From assembly GCA_942493265.1 (NCBI GenBank), contig OW818688.1, positions 4,774,001 to 4,838,000 on the forward strand: DNA of 64,000 bases. The letters are read 5' to 3'. The position numbers and the translations under genes were made by a program. Source of the DNA: UBA12481 sp942493265 (GTDB taxonomy: Bacteria; Bacteroidota; Bacteroidia; Bacteroidales; UBA12481). This document shows positions 1-8,306 of this stretch, piece by piece (positions within the stretch are counted from its first letter, which is position 1; every line of letters starts with the position of its first letter). The notes beneath the pieces were generated by a model, which did no database searches, had not been told where the DNA came from, and saw only the letters and a program-made list of their open reading frames with translations.

Positions 1-1
1 C

Positions 2-895
2 CCCAATAATATCGGCCAGCTCATCACATTCGAGCCCGATCAATACCTACCCTCATTGCCCAACCCGGTACCTGGAACGGAGACAGTGGAGAATTTTCAC
101 CTGGGGCAACCTGTCAGGGCCTTTGATGCATCTGAGAGAATACTCAATTTTTATCCTTTTGATGATCAAACCTATGGCGACATCCGCGACAAAATGGCAA
201 GCAAAACAGTCCATAACATTCTCACCATTCATTCTTTAAATGGCGATACCACCTGTGCGTTCACCGATTACGATCCGATCATAAACTACACCAATACGGT
301 GGGTCGTGGGACTGAAGAGGCTGACAGGTATTCACTCAATGGGAGTTTCCACTACCGGCCAAGATTTAATGACACAATCTTTCGGCTGGAGCTGCCTGAT
401 AAACTCATTCCGAAATATGTGATCGGTTATGGGGGCCGGGGCATTTCCTCCTCTTTGGAAGGAATCGATCCCAGGTACAGCCTGGCTGATAAGTTTGTGA
501 ACAGCACATTCGTTGAATCTCAAAACCACATTTTTATCGAATACACGCAGGATTATTCCTGTCCGAATACCGCCAGACAGGGGACGCTGAAGTATAACCG
601 CTGCATCTACTTCAAGCAAACCGGAGATCTGGTTCACATTCAAAAGGATGAGGCAGCCGGGCCGGTCAAAGAAATGACTTGGCCAATGAATCATGCGTTG
701 AAAATAGTGAACGATATCGACCAGGGTGTGGATTTCTGGCCCGATGGAATTACCCCGGAAGGTATACCGTATGAACAACTTGCGATGGCACAACTCAGAA
801 GGAGAATCGAGGAATCGGGCAGCACCAGTCAAGTGCTGAAAGAGCTGGTGAGTCGTGCAAACCCATATGAATACTTAATTATCACAGTAAAATAG
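2..895 (+). CDS. C-terminal part of a beta-propeller-like envelope protein (partial at left edge)
   Basis: The frame is open back to base 2, so the real start lies outside the window; the first start codon inside is a TTG at 56 and should not be taken as the true start. About 297 codons are visible. Stretches such as YRPRFNDTIFRL, DIDQGVDFWP and the hydrophobic ending EYLIITVK resemble the C-terminal halves of Bacteroidota periplasmic six-bladed beta-propeller lipoproteins (DUF4221/DUF4933-like); that match is from memory. Related but distinct propeller lipoproteins occur at 8307, 9781, 12381 and 21433. The stop is six bases before the permease gene at 902, so the two are probably co-transcribed. 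The function is unknown; these proteins usually sit in the periplasm or on the outer membrane. Confidence 0.6.
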   Translation, partial: PNNIGQLITFEPDQYLPSLPNPVPGTETVENFHLGQPVRAFDASERILNFYPFDDQTYGDIRDKMASKTVHNILTIHSLNGDTTCAFTDYDPIINYTNTVGRGTEEADRYSLNGSFHYRPRFNDTIFRLELPDKLIPKYVIGYGGRGISSSLEGIDPRYSLADKFVNSTFVESQNHIFIEYTQDYSCPNTARQGTLKYNRCIYFKQTGDLVHIQKDEAAGPVKEMTWPMNHALKIVNDIDQGVDFWPDGITPEGIPYEQLAMAQLRRRIEESGSTSQVLKELVSRANPYEYLIITVK

Positions 896-901
896 AGCCA
901 A

Positions 902-3301
902 ATGTTGAATCAATTCATTTCCCATTTCATTTGGACACTTCGCAAGAAACCTGTCTATTCCCTGGTGACCCTGATCGGATTCACGATTGGCATAACTGCC
1001 AGTCTGCTGATTTATTTATGGGTATTTGATGAATTTTCATTTGACACAATGCATGCTGATCACCAACGTATTTACCGGGTGGTGACACTCAGAAAGCAGG
1101 GACAGGAAATTGTCAGAACTCCCGGTACGGTAATACCCCTGGCAAATGTTTTAACAAAGGATTTCCCTCAAATCGAAAAAGCAACTTTCATTAAACTGGA
1201 ATCCCTGATGCCGCTTGAACTGGATGGCCGAACCATAGAGATTTTACCTGCCTACACGGATAAAAGCTTTTTCGACATTTTTACCGGCCTTCGATTTATC
1301 GAGGGGAACGCGGTAACTGCATTAAATCAACCCAATGCAATCGTCCTCAATGCGGATGTGGCAAAAAAACTATTCGGTGATGAACCAGCCCTGGGCAAAC
1401 ACCTGGTCAGTAAAAATTACGGAACAACGGGCTATGTTGTCGGAGGTGTGATCCGGATTCCGGATCAAACCCATCTTGAATTTGGGATGATTACGCTGAT
1501 GGAAAACAATTCCATGCTGCAATCCACGTTCAAATCCAACTGGCGAAGCGGAGAGAGTACCAGTGTATATTTGAAACTCCGGAAAGGTGCGGTTCTGGAC
1601 GAAACCGCTAAAGAGCAGTTATCAGGTCTTTTAGTCAAATACGCCAACCGTTCCGACCGTCTGACATTCCAGCCGATTTCCGATATTCATTTGAACAGCA
1701 ATTATGATTATCAGTACGATAAAAATCAGGGCGATAAAAAATACATCTGGATATTCTCCGGGATGGCAGTATTAATCCTGCTCATGGCGGCTTTCAATTT
1801 CTCGGCTTTGTCCACCGCCCGGTCGTCAGAGAGGGCTACTGAAATCGGTATGTGGAAAACCCTGGGAGCCTCACGGTTAAAAATCGGACAAATACTGTTA
1901 GGGGAAACGCTTTTGCAAACGATGCTCGCGATGATTTTGGCTATTTTGCTGGTATCCATTCTTCTACCATGGTTCAACAATCTTGCCGGGAAAGAAATTG
2001 TCTGGCACCTGACTCCCGCCTTTATTTGCTCCCTGATAGGTATTGCCCTGGTTACCGGTGTATTATCTGCCCTTTACCCGGTTGTCTATCTCAATTCATT
2101 TAATCCGGTATTGATATTCAAAGGAGGACATCCTGCAGGATCCAGAGCCGGATTCATCTCTGTGATGGTGGTAATCCAGTTCATCGCCGCAACTTTTATG
2201 ATTGCAGCATCAGGAATTGTATTGAAGCAGGTATCCTACATCAATAAAAAGGAACTGGGTCTGAACAAGAACAATATCCTGGTCATCCCAACCGGCCTTT
2301 GGTACTCAGTAGATGAGTTTAAATCGGAATTGATAAAGAATCCCGATATCCTCAGTACATCAGCATGCACCAGTTTACCTCTGGAAGGCAGCTGGTTTGA
2401 AACGGTTGGATGGAACGGAATGAACTCACGGGATTCGATTAAAATGAGAAACGTCTGGGTGGATCAGGATTTTGCCAAAACCTATGATATACAAATGATT
2501 TCAGGAGAATTCCTTAGGTATAGTTATGCCGATTATTGGTCGAATGCCGAAAAAAGCCATCAGGCAATAAAAACCGGTCAATCCTCAACTTATACGATTC
2601 CGGTTGTTATTAACGAAAAAACGAAGGAATTGATGGGTGAAGAAAATCCGGTTGGCAAGCGGTTAAACAACCGGTATGTCATTATCGGGGTGGTAAAGGA
2701 CTTTCATGTCAAATCGCTGCACCATCAGATTGAACCCATACTAATTCTGAACAGTCCAGAGGCAATCATAAGTTTAAGCATTAAGATCAGCGATCACAAT
2801 CAGGCCCAAACAATACGGTTCATACAGGATACCTGGGCCAAATTCAGGGGAAATCGGGGATTTTCGTTTACCTGGTTTGAAGATCAGCTGGCTGCCAAAT
2901 ATCATTATGAAACCCGGCTTGGAAAAATCATTCTGTACTTTGCCATTTTAGCCTTGCTGATTGCCCTGATGGGTGTATTGGGGCTGGCAACCTATGCCAC
3001 CGAAAGAAGAACCAAGGAAATCGGAATCAGGAAAATCAACGGATCAACCGTTCTGGAGGTCATGATCTGGCTCAACCTCGATTTTTTGAAATGGGTAGCG
3101 CTCGGATTCATTTTGGCCTGTCCGGCTACCATTTATTTCACGATTAACTGGCTCGATAATTTCGCCTATAAAACATCTGGAAACTGGTGGATTTTTGTGC
3201 TGGCGGGGTTCATTACCTTTTCTTTTGCCCTAGCAATGGTCAGCTGGCAGAGTTTCCGGGCCGCAACAAGAAACCCGGTAGAAACATTGAGATATGAATA
3301 A
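902..3301 (+). CDS. ABC transporter permease, FtsX/MacB type (799 aa)
   Basis: This has the full-length architecture of the Bacteroidota MacB-like permease family (about 780-800 aa). There is an N-terminal membrane helix at about 18-40, a MacB periplasmic core domain at about 45-250, a first FtsX block of helices at about 280-400, one more helix at about 425-445, a second periplasmic domain, and a C-terminal FtsX block at about 675-790. The coupling-helix segments SERATEIGMWKTLGAS and TKEIGIRKINGST are typical of FtsX repeats. Such proteins act as mechanotransmission permeases that move substrates or lipoproteins in the periplasm without themselves forming a transmembrane channel. The partner ATPase is not in the window and could be upstream of the left edge. 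The substrate cannot be read from sequence. Confidence 0.9.
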   Translation: MLNQFISHFIWTLRKKPVYSLVTLIGFTIGITASLLIYLWVFDEFSFDTMHADHQRIYRVVTLRKQGQEIVRTPGTVIPLANVLTKDFPQIEKATFIKLESLMPLELDGRTIEILPAYTDKSFFDIFTGLRFIEGNAVTALNQPNAIVLNADVAKKLFGDEPALGKHLVSKNYGTTGYVVGGVIRIPDQTHLEFGMITLMENNSMLQSTFKSNWRSGESTSVYLKLRKGAVLDETAKEQLSGLLVKYANRSDRLTFQPISDIHLNSNYDYQYDKNQGDKKYIWIFSGMAVLILLMAAFNFSALSTARSSERATEIGMWKTLGASRLKIGQILLGETLLQTMLAMILAILLVSILLPWFNNLAGKEIVWHLTPAFICSLIGIALVTGVLSALYPVVYLNSFNPVLIFKGGHPAGSRAGFISVMVVIQFIAATFMIAASGIVLKQVSYINKKELGLNKNNILVIPTGLWYSVDEFKSELIKNPDILSTSACTSLPLEGSWFETVGWNGMNSRDSIKMRNVWVDQDFAKTYDIQMISGEFLRYSYADYWSNAEKSHQAIKTGQSSTYTIPVVINEKTKELMGEENPVGKRLNNRYVIIGVVKDFHVKSLHHQIEPILILNSPEAIISLSIKISDHNQAQTIRFIQDTWAKFRGNRGFSFTWFEDQLAAKYHYETRLGKIILYFAILALLIALMGVLGLATYATERRTKEIGIRKINGSTVLEVMIWLNLDFLKWVALGFILACPATIYFTINWLDNFAYKTSGNWWIFVLAGFITFSFALAMVSWQSFRAATRNPVETLRYE

Positions 3302-3487
3302 AATCTAATAGGCTTCATATCCTGTGAGGACTGCTACACCGGTTCCAATCAGATAACCTCAGGGGAAGTGATCCCGCAGGGTGAAGATACTTTCATTCAA
3401 AAACCAGCCTTGACCCTGGACCAGAAAGGTGGTATCCCCCTGGAAGATGCCAAGCAGGCAAAGAAACCCGCAAAGAAAAAGATGTAG
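3302..3487 (+). pseudogene. Coding-like remnant, C-terminal tail of a lost protein
   Basis: Directly after the permease stop, the same frame stays open for about 61 codons and ends at TAG 3485-3487. It reads like protein (SCEDCYTGSN, GEDTFIQKPALTLDQ, KKPAKKKM) but has no ATG start and no upstream domain. A diverged copy of its end and downstream flank recurs at 4902-4994. I read it as the 3' remnant of a deleted gene. The rest of the 3302-3709 gap holds only this repeat and no recognisable gene. Confidence 0.35.
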
Positions 3488-3552
3488 TTTGTGGTTCTTC
3501 ATCTTGTTTTAGTTAAGGTTCGAGTCCCTGGAAGGGGGCACTTGCTTTCGGG
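3458..3552 (+). repeat. Copy A of a roughly 95-bp repeat flanking the metalloprotein gene
   Basis: It aligns by eye at about 80% with 4902-4994 (GCAAAGAA-CCCG, AAGATGT-GATTGTG, CTTCATC-TGTTT, TTAAGGTTCGAG, GGAAG-GGGC, TTGCTTT). The two copies bracket the gene at 3710-4843, which suggests that gene was inserted or duplicated between repeated 3' tails. Confidence 0.5.
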
Positions 3553-3709
3553 AAAAATGGCTAAATTTAGTACTTAAATATGTCCATAATGGTGAAAGGT
3601 ACACGAACCACATAATATTGGAGAGTCAGGTAAAAGAAATCGAGAAATAGAAAAATCAAAAAAAAAGGTCCACCGCATAGAGCAATTGATTCCTAACAGA
3701 TTTTGACTT

Positions 3710-4843
3710 ATGAAGCAGAAAATAGTCATTCTATCCATTTTATTTTTCCTTTTCAAGATAGGTTACTGCCAAAACTATAAAGTTCAATTGAAGACAGGAT
3801 ATTGGTCGGATACTGTTTCAAATCCAGAAATAAAACCCATTCTAGAACTTTATAAAAATTACCTTGAATCCAATCCCGATTCTATATACGACAATCCCTA
3901 CTGGAACTCAAGAGAGAAAGAATTATATCACGATTTCGACTTTTCAAGAAATTCCATTTTTAAAGGAGAAGGAAGCTGGACACCAAAAGTGTTGTATAAA
4001 TTGTTCAAACCACAAATTCTAAAAGTTGAAAAAAGGGACAGCTGCTACCTGATACAGAGCCTTTTATATTGGGAAGGAGCCGATTCGGTCTGGCAAAAAT
4101 ACAATCCGATTGCAATCACCAGGGTCTATGCTATTAAAGAACACAATGAATGGAAATTGGCAAATGCAATTTTTATTGACACAAAGAACTGGCTTCAAAA
4201 TAAGGCTCGATATGTAACTTATCATTTCATCAATCAGGAATTGTTTAATGACTCCCTGGCTAAAAATGCTGATTTTTTTTGTGATAGTCTCATTAAAAGA
4301 TTTAAGTTTCAACAGCCAAAACCAATAGAATTCTATATTGTCAAAGGGGGTCACGAAGTAGGGCAATTATTGGGATATGATCATTATATCTACGGTTATG
4401 CCGAAGGCAAAGCCATCAATAATGTTATCATCAGCGGAAGTTTTAAAGCCAACTATTTGCATGAGTTGGTACACCAACTTATGCCAAAAAACAGTGAAAG
4501 AAATTGGCTGGTTAATGAAGGCATTCCGGTCTGGCTGGCAGGTTCCATGGGAAAGGTGTATAAAGAACTTGCCTATGAATATGCAAAAGATTTTCTCAAG
4601 GTTGATTCTGCGAATTTTGAATGGGCGATGGAATGCCATATCAACTGCTACCCATTTTTTGGCTTGGTAATTGACCTTATCCATGACAAAGTGGGAGATG
4701 AAGGGTTAAAACATCTCATGTTGGCCAAGACCAAGACTGACGAAGAGCTCTATGAAGCGATTTTCCAGTTAACTGGCTGGAGGAAGGAAATGCTTTGGGA
4801 AAAATTTAAAACAAAAGTTCAAAATACCGCTAATCGGTTGTAA
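3710..4843 (+). CDS. Secreted gluzincin-like metalloprotein (HExxH ... NEG)
   Basis: The 377-residue protein starts with a cleavable signal peptide (MKQKIVILSILFFLFKIGYC, then Q). In the C-terminal half, HELVHQLMP gives the HExxH zinc site, and about 20 residues later NEGIPVWLAG supplies the downstream glutamate in the N-E-G-x-x-x-W setting typical of gluzincin (MA clan) peptidases. The N-terminal ~200 residues have no recognised domain and contain several Trp/Tyr-rich stretches. A periplasmic or exported zinc metallopeptidase is the likely role, with substrate unknown. It is bracketed by two copies of a repeated non-coding tail (3458-3552 and 4902-4994), and its codon use is AT-richer than the neighbouring permease, so it may be a mobile or recently arrived gene. 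Confidence 0.7.
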   Translation: MKQKIVILSILFFLFKIGYCQNYKVQLKTGYWSDTVSNPEIKPILELYKNYLESNPDSIYDNPYWNSREKELYHDFDFSRNSIFKGEGSWTPKVLYKLFKPQILKVEKRDSCYLIQSLLYWEGADSVWQKYNPIAITRVYAIKEHNEWKLANAIFIDTKNWLQNKARYVTYHFINQELFNDSLAKNADFFCDSLIKRFKFQQPKPIEFYIVKGGHEVGQLLGYDHYIYGYAEGKAINNVIISGSFKANYLHELVHQLMPKNSERNWLVNEGIPVWLAGSMGKVYKELAYEYAKDFLKVDSANFEWAMECHINCYPFFGLVIDLIHDKVGDEGLKHLMLAKTKTDEELYEAIFQLTGWRKEMLWEKFKTKVQNTANRL

Positions 4844-4901
4844 AGGTGGAAAACTCCAATTGAATTGTAAACAGAATCAAGGGATTGGAAGGTGCCCAAC
4901 C

Positions 4902-4994
4902 GGCAAAGAACCCCGTAAAAAAAGATGTTGATTGTGATCCTTCATCGTGTTTGAATTAAGGTTCGAGCCCACGGAAGAGGGCTTGTGCTTTGGT
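4902..4994 (+). repeat. Copy B of the roughly 95-bp repeat downstream of the metalloprotein gene
   Basis: Diverged copy of 3458-3552. The coding-like tail seen in copy A is still recognisable here (LEGAQPAKNPVKKD) but runs on to a different stop. No complete gene fits in 4844-5070. Confidence 0.5.
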
Positions 4995-5070
4995 GGTCAA
5001 TTGAGATAATTTGAAATGCTTAAAACACTTACCTTTGGTATCATAAACGGGAATTTCATCGTAAGAAAAC

Positions 5071-5310
5071 ATGGCTTGTAATACCTGCACAACATACAAC
5101 GGCAAGACCGTCGAACTTCTGTCAACTTTGACCTGTCCGAATTGCGGACACACAAAGGATGAAATTATGCCGATCGATGCCTGTGTTTATTTCTATGAAT
5201 GCGAAAAATGCAAAACGGTACTAAGGCCTTTAACAGGAGATTGTTGCGTTTACTGCAGCTTCGGGACCGTAAAATGTCCTCCGATACAAGCAGGTGAACA
5301 TTGTTGCTAA
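5071..5310 (+). CDS. GDCCVxC-domain small cysteine-rich protein (79 aa)
   Basis: The 79-residue protein has 13 cysteines in CxxC-like pairs (CNTC, CPNCGH, CEKC) followed by the diagnostic GDCCVYCSFGTVKCPP and a C-terminal HCC. This is the NCBI-named 'GDCCVxC domain-containing (seleno)protein' family; in some members one Cys of the motif is selenocysteine, here all positions are encoded as Cys. A metal-binding or redox role is likely but unproven; relatives often sit near heavy-metal resistance genes (from memory), which is not the case here. The next gene, a DUF998 membrane protein, follows after 70 bases on the same strand. Confidence 0.8.
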   Translation: MACNTCTTYNGKTVELLSTLTCPNCGHTKDEIMPIDACVYFYECEKCKTVLRPLTGDCCVYCSFGTVKCPPIQAGEHCC

Positions 5311-5380
5311 TTCCAAAGAAGTTACGTTTTGCTATTCAGGGAATTATTTGGAATTTTGAGTTACAAACTATCGAAAAGTC

Positions 5381-6040
5381 ATGCAAAAATCCACTCGCCT
5401 CCAAACCATTCTTCTTTCATGCGGCATCTTGTCATCGGTGCTTTATATTCTCACCGATTTAGTATCCGTTGCTATCTGGAAAGATTATCATTACACCTCA
5501 CAAACTGTGAGCGAACTCTTCGCCATTGATGCGCCAACCAGGGCATTCGTGGTTATTTGCTTTATTATTTATGCCTTTCTTATCTACACTTTCGGGATAG
5601 GTATCTGGCTTTCTTCCGAAGGCAGGAGAAGTCTGAAAGTTGCGGCAGCACTGATTATCGGAAAGGAAATACTGGGATTGATTGGCACCATCTTTTTCCC
5701 GATACACCTGCGGGGAGTAGCCGGAAATTATTCCGATGTCATGCACGGTATCGTTACGGCGGTTGGAGTCTTTTTGTTTATGTTTCCGGCCATGATAGCG
5801 GGTGCCGTTGCCTTCAAAGGGTGGTTCCGGATTTATTCAATAGTTACCATGGTATTGTTTATCTGTTTTGGAGTGATGGCGGGACTGATGGGTAAAAACC
5901 TTGAGGCCAATCTTCCAACGCCCATGATGGGAATTTGGGAACGCATTAATATATACGGATATATGATATGGATTGTGATATTATCTGTTAAGATTAATAA
6001 GGCTGTTAGAGACAAGATTAAAAGTATTGCGATAAGTTGA
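5381..6040 (+). CDS. DUF998 family integral membrane protein (219 aa)
   Basis: The protein consists of about six hydrophobic helices (roughly 9-30, 47-75, 82-105, 121-145, 150-172, 188-207) separated by short loops, with the DUF998-typical loop after helix 1 (DYHYTSQTVSELFAIDAPTRA). DUF998 proteins are poorly characterised; no catalytic role can be assigned. It converges on the lyase gene at 6227, and the 186 bases between hold no clear gene. Confidence 0.75.
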   Translation: MQKSTRLQTILLSCGILSSVLYILTDLVSVAIWKDYHYTSQTVSELFAIDAPTRAFVVICFIIYAFLIYTFGIGIWLSSEGRRSLKVAAALIIGKEILGLIGTIFFPIHLRGVAGNYSDVMHGIVTAVGVFLFMFPAMIAGAVAFKGWFRIYSIVTMVLFICFGVMAGLMGKNLEANLPTPMMGIWERINIYGYMIWIVILSVKINKAVRDKIKSIAIS

Positions 6041-6226
6041 GACCGACGACAAAATCTTAGACCCAGACTTAAAATTCCATTTTTCCGGTGCAAAGAACAG
6101 GATACGTACGGTAAGCTCACCCACTTTATTTGAATTCCTATGAAGTTAACCTACAGGTGGTTGACGGGTAAGGGTTGACCGATTCCGGCAAAGTCACTGT
6201 TTCCGACAGGTAATAATGATCCGTCA

Positions 6227-7693
6227 CTACAGACTGTCCCCGAAATCGGCCCTGAATTTCGCCATGAGTTGCCGGGGCCAATCAGTGATGGGTTCCAGTT
6301 TACCCATGAAGAATCTTAATACCGGTGGTTCATAGGTGAATCGGAGCCCGCCGATCAGCATACGGTTATCGTATAGCCATGAAAGCCTGTCGATCACGTA
6401 CTTGATTTGCGATAGGGTGAACACCCTTCGGGGCACTGCCAGGCGGAGGAGCTCCATATCGGCATATGTTTCGTTGCCTTGTTCATCTCGCTGGTTCGAA
6501 AGAGATCCCCTTTCCATCCCCCGAACGCCGGAAACCAGGAAAAATGCTGCAGCCAGTGCGCCTGCCGGATATTGATTTTGCGGGAGATGTTTGCAAAAAT
6601 CCATGGCATTCACGTGGGCACCCAAAACACCGGGAGGCGTTACCATCGAGATTCCTTTTCCTATCGCCTGATCAACCAGGTATTTAATGAATGACGGGCT
6701 TTGTGAAAGCATGGTTTCATCGAGCGTTTCGTACAATCCGACGGCCATGGCCTCCACCTCGCGGATCGACATACCTCCATATGTCATAAATCCCTCGAAC
6801 AGGGGGACCAGTGCTTCCAGTTCACGATAAATATCCAGGTTATTGGTGCAGATACCGCCGCCGCGTGAAGAGCTCAGCTTGCGTGCCGAAAAATAGATCA
6901 AGTCGGCCAGTTCGGTCATGGCCAAAATGATTTCAGCAATTGATTTATCAGCGAATTCAGGTTCCCGCATCTTCACCAGATAAGCATTTTCGCCCAACAA
7001 ACTGGCATCCAATACTATTCGGATACCGTACTTATCGGCGATTGCCCTGACATCGCGAAAGTTCTGTATCGAGAAGGGTTGGCCACCGATCAGGTTAGTG
7101 GATGCTTCCATGCGGATATGAGGAATATTCTCCTGGCCGGTTTCCAGAATACAGGCTTCGAGTGCCTCAATATTCATATTCCCCTTGAAAGGATGGTTAG
7201 AATTAATTACATAAGCCTCAGGATAAAGCAATTCAGCAATGCGGCCACCTTTTTGGGAAATGTGTGCAAGTGCTGTTGTAAAATGGTAATTCATGGGCAC
7301 GAGGCTACCAGGAGTCACATAAGCGGCTGCTAGAATATGCTCAGCCGCACGTCCCTGATGCACAGGAAGATAATACTTTTTACCCAGCACTTCCTCAACT
7401 GCTTTTTGCAGCCGGAAAAAACTTTGGGAACCGGCATAGGCATCATCGGCCTTCATCATGGCCGAAAGCTGGTTATCGCTCATCGCATTGGTGCCGCTAT
7501 CGGTAAGCATATCGAGAAAAACATCCATTGTATTTAGCTGAAAGGTATTGTAACCACCCTCGTTTAATGCTTCCAGCCGTCGTTCGATAGGAACCAGGTG
7601 AAGTTTCTGAACGATGCGAACCTTGTGTAACTCGAGGGGGATCTCTTCGCCTGAATAGAATTTAACCCGGGATGTTTTTGTATCTGCTGTCAT
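6227..7693 (-). CDS. tnaA: Tryptophanase / beta-eliminating lyase family (PLP enzyme)
   Basis: The 488 residues are close to the usual length of tryptophanase and tyrosine phenol-lyase. Family landmarks are DMLTDSGTNAMS (about 61-72), AYAGSQSFF, HQGRAAEH (112-119), GGQPFS (203-208), Asp229 in IVLDAS as the pyridine-nitrogen ligand, Lys272 in SARKLSSS as the Schiff-base lysine, and FTYEPPVLRFF near the end. Tryptophanase cleaves L-Trp to indole, pyruvate and ammonia. Two active-site positions differ from E. coli TnaA as I remember it: D-S-A-R-F is D-A-S-L-L here, so the Arg next to the cofactor is Leu, and the lysine loop is K-L-S-S-S instead of K-D-A-M-V. It may therefore act on another beta-substituted amino acid. 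It is transcribed alone, with no TnaC-like leader or TnaB permease beside it. Confidence 0.8.
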   Translation of the reverse strand: MTADTKTSRVKFYSGEEIPLELHKVRIVQKLHLVPIERRLEALNEGGYNTFQLNTMDVFLDMLTDSGTNAMSDNQLSAMMKADDAYAGSQSFFRLQKAVEEVLGKKYYLPVHQGRAAEHILAAAYVTPGSLVPMNYHFTTALAHISQKGGRIAELLYPEAYVINSNHPFKGNMNIEALEACILETGQENIPHIRMEASTNLIGGQPFSIQNFRDVRAIADKYGIRIVLDASLLGENAYLVKMREPEFADKSIAEIILAMTELADLIYFSARKLSSSRGGGICTNNLDIYRELEALVPLFEGFMTYGGMSIREVEAMAVGLYETLDETMLSQSPSFIKYLVDQAIGKGISMVTPPGVLGAHVNAMDFCKHLPQNQYPAGALAAAFFLVSGVRGMERGSLSNQRDEQGNETYADMELLRLAVPRRVFTLSQIKYVIDRLSWLYDNRMLIGGLRFTYEPPVLRFFMGKLEPITDWPRQLMAKFRADFGDSL

Positions 7694-7747
7694 AAAAGTT
7701 CAAAGTTTAATTTTCGGGCAACAAAATAGAAAAAGGATTGTGAATAA

Positions 7748-7888
7748 AACAGTGGGCCCTTAAAGTTGGTAACCAATTCACAAGCCAAACGGGCCGATGT
7801 GGATAAATTGGCAAAAGAGGTGAATAGGGCTGGTGGGCTGAAAATCGCAGCAAGGTTCACAGCTACAACGGATTTCAAAACTCTCTGA
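7748..7888 (+). pseudogene. Short coding-like fragment at island boundary
   Basis: Between in-frame stops at 7745 and 7886 there are 46 codons without a start that look like the C-terminus of a protein (LVTNSQAKRADVDKLAKEV, AARFTATTDFKTL). No family is recognised. It lies between the lyase gene and the first tRNA-flank repeat, so it may be the edge of a decayed insertion. Confidence 0.25.
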
Positions 7889-7965
7889 TAAAAATCTTCA
7901 TGAAGGTGTTAATACCCAAGACCTTTTAAGCAAGAGCCCAGTCACCCAGAAAATCCAAGTAATTT

Positions 7966-8069
7966 ATTGATTATCAATCTATTTCGCTTTACGCAAACGA
8001 ATCTAAAAGCAGAAAGTCCTCATCTATCTTGTTGATATTGAGGAATTTTCTAAATTTTTGCCGTGAACC
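7966..8069 (+). repeat. tRNA-Arg flank repeat, copy 1 (terminator hairpin plus tRNA 3' end)
   Basis: Matches the sequence immediately downstream of the tRNA-Arg gene (23190-23301): TTGATTATCAATCT, then a hairpin built from AAAGTCCTCAT and ATTGAGGA-TTTT around CTTGTTGAT, then GTGAACC, the last bases of the tRNA. At 8067 it joins the coding tail fragment 8067-8210. Best read as a leftover attachment-site flank. Confidence 0.6.
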
Positions 8070-8210
8070 AGGACGATTGCTGACCCTTCGAAGCTGGATT
8101 TCTTTACGATTTACGAGATCGACAACAGCCACTACATCCTGAAGAACAGAAGTATATCACTAAAATATGAAGGAGTTCAGCCAGGGGATTGTGAATTCTA
8201 TTTAGTCTAG
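8067..8210 (+). pseudogene. C-terminal coding tail fragment, copy 1
   Basis: Forty-seven codons ending at TAG 8208-8210 and lacking any start; it contains TIADPSKLDFFTIYEID and ends in QPGDCEFYLV. A close copy is at 9503-9646, and shorter copies of the QPGxCxFYLI ending lie at 10971-11006, 21298-21333 and 22607-22638. It begins exactly at the AACC of the tRNA-flank repeat. The parent protein is not recognised. Confidence 0.5.
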
Positions 8211-8306
8211 GGCGACGAATGCCAAGAACATCTGAATATCTGGACTTAATTTTTCTTACTTTCGATAGTCTAAACAAATTAGAGCTGTCAACAAACCACA
8301 ACCCTT

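Noticed and set aside
332..832. 166-codon open frame on the minus strand
   Set aside because: Lies entirely opposite the propeller-like gene 2-895; no domain, no sensible neighbours.
3518..4974. GGTTCGAGTCCC-like tRNA T-arm sequences at about 3520 and 4960
   Set aside because: No acceptor, D or anticodon arms can be folded around them; they are part of the 95-base repeat only.
4956..5153. 65-codon minus-strand frame over the GDCCVxC gene
   Set aside because: Shadow of the Cys-rich gene and its leader; the plus-strand gene has a recognised family motif.
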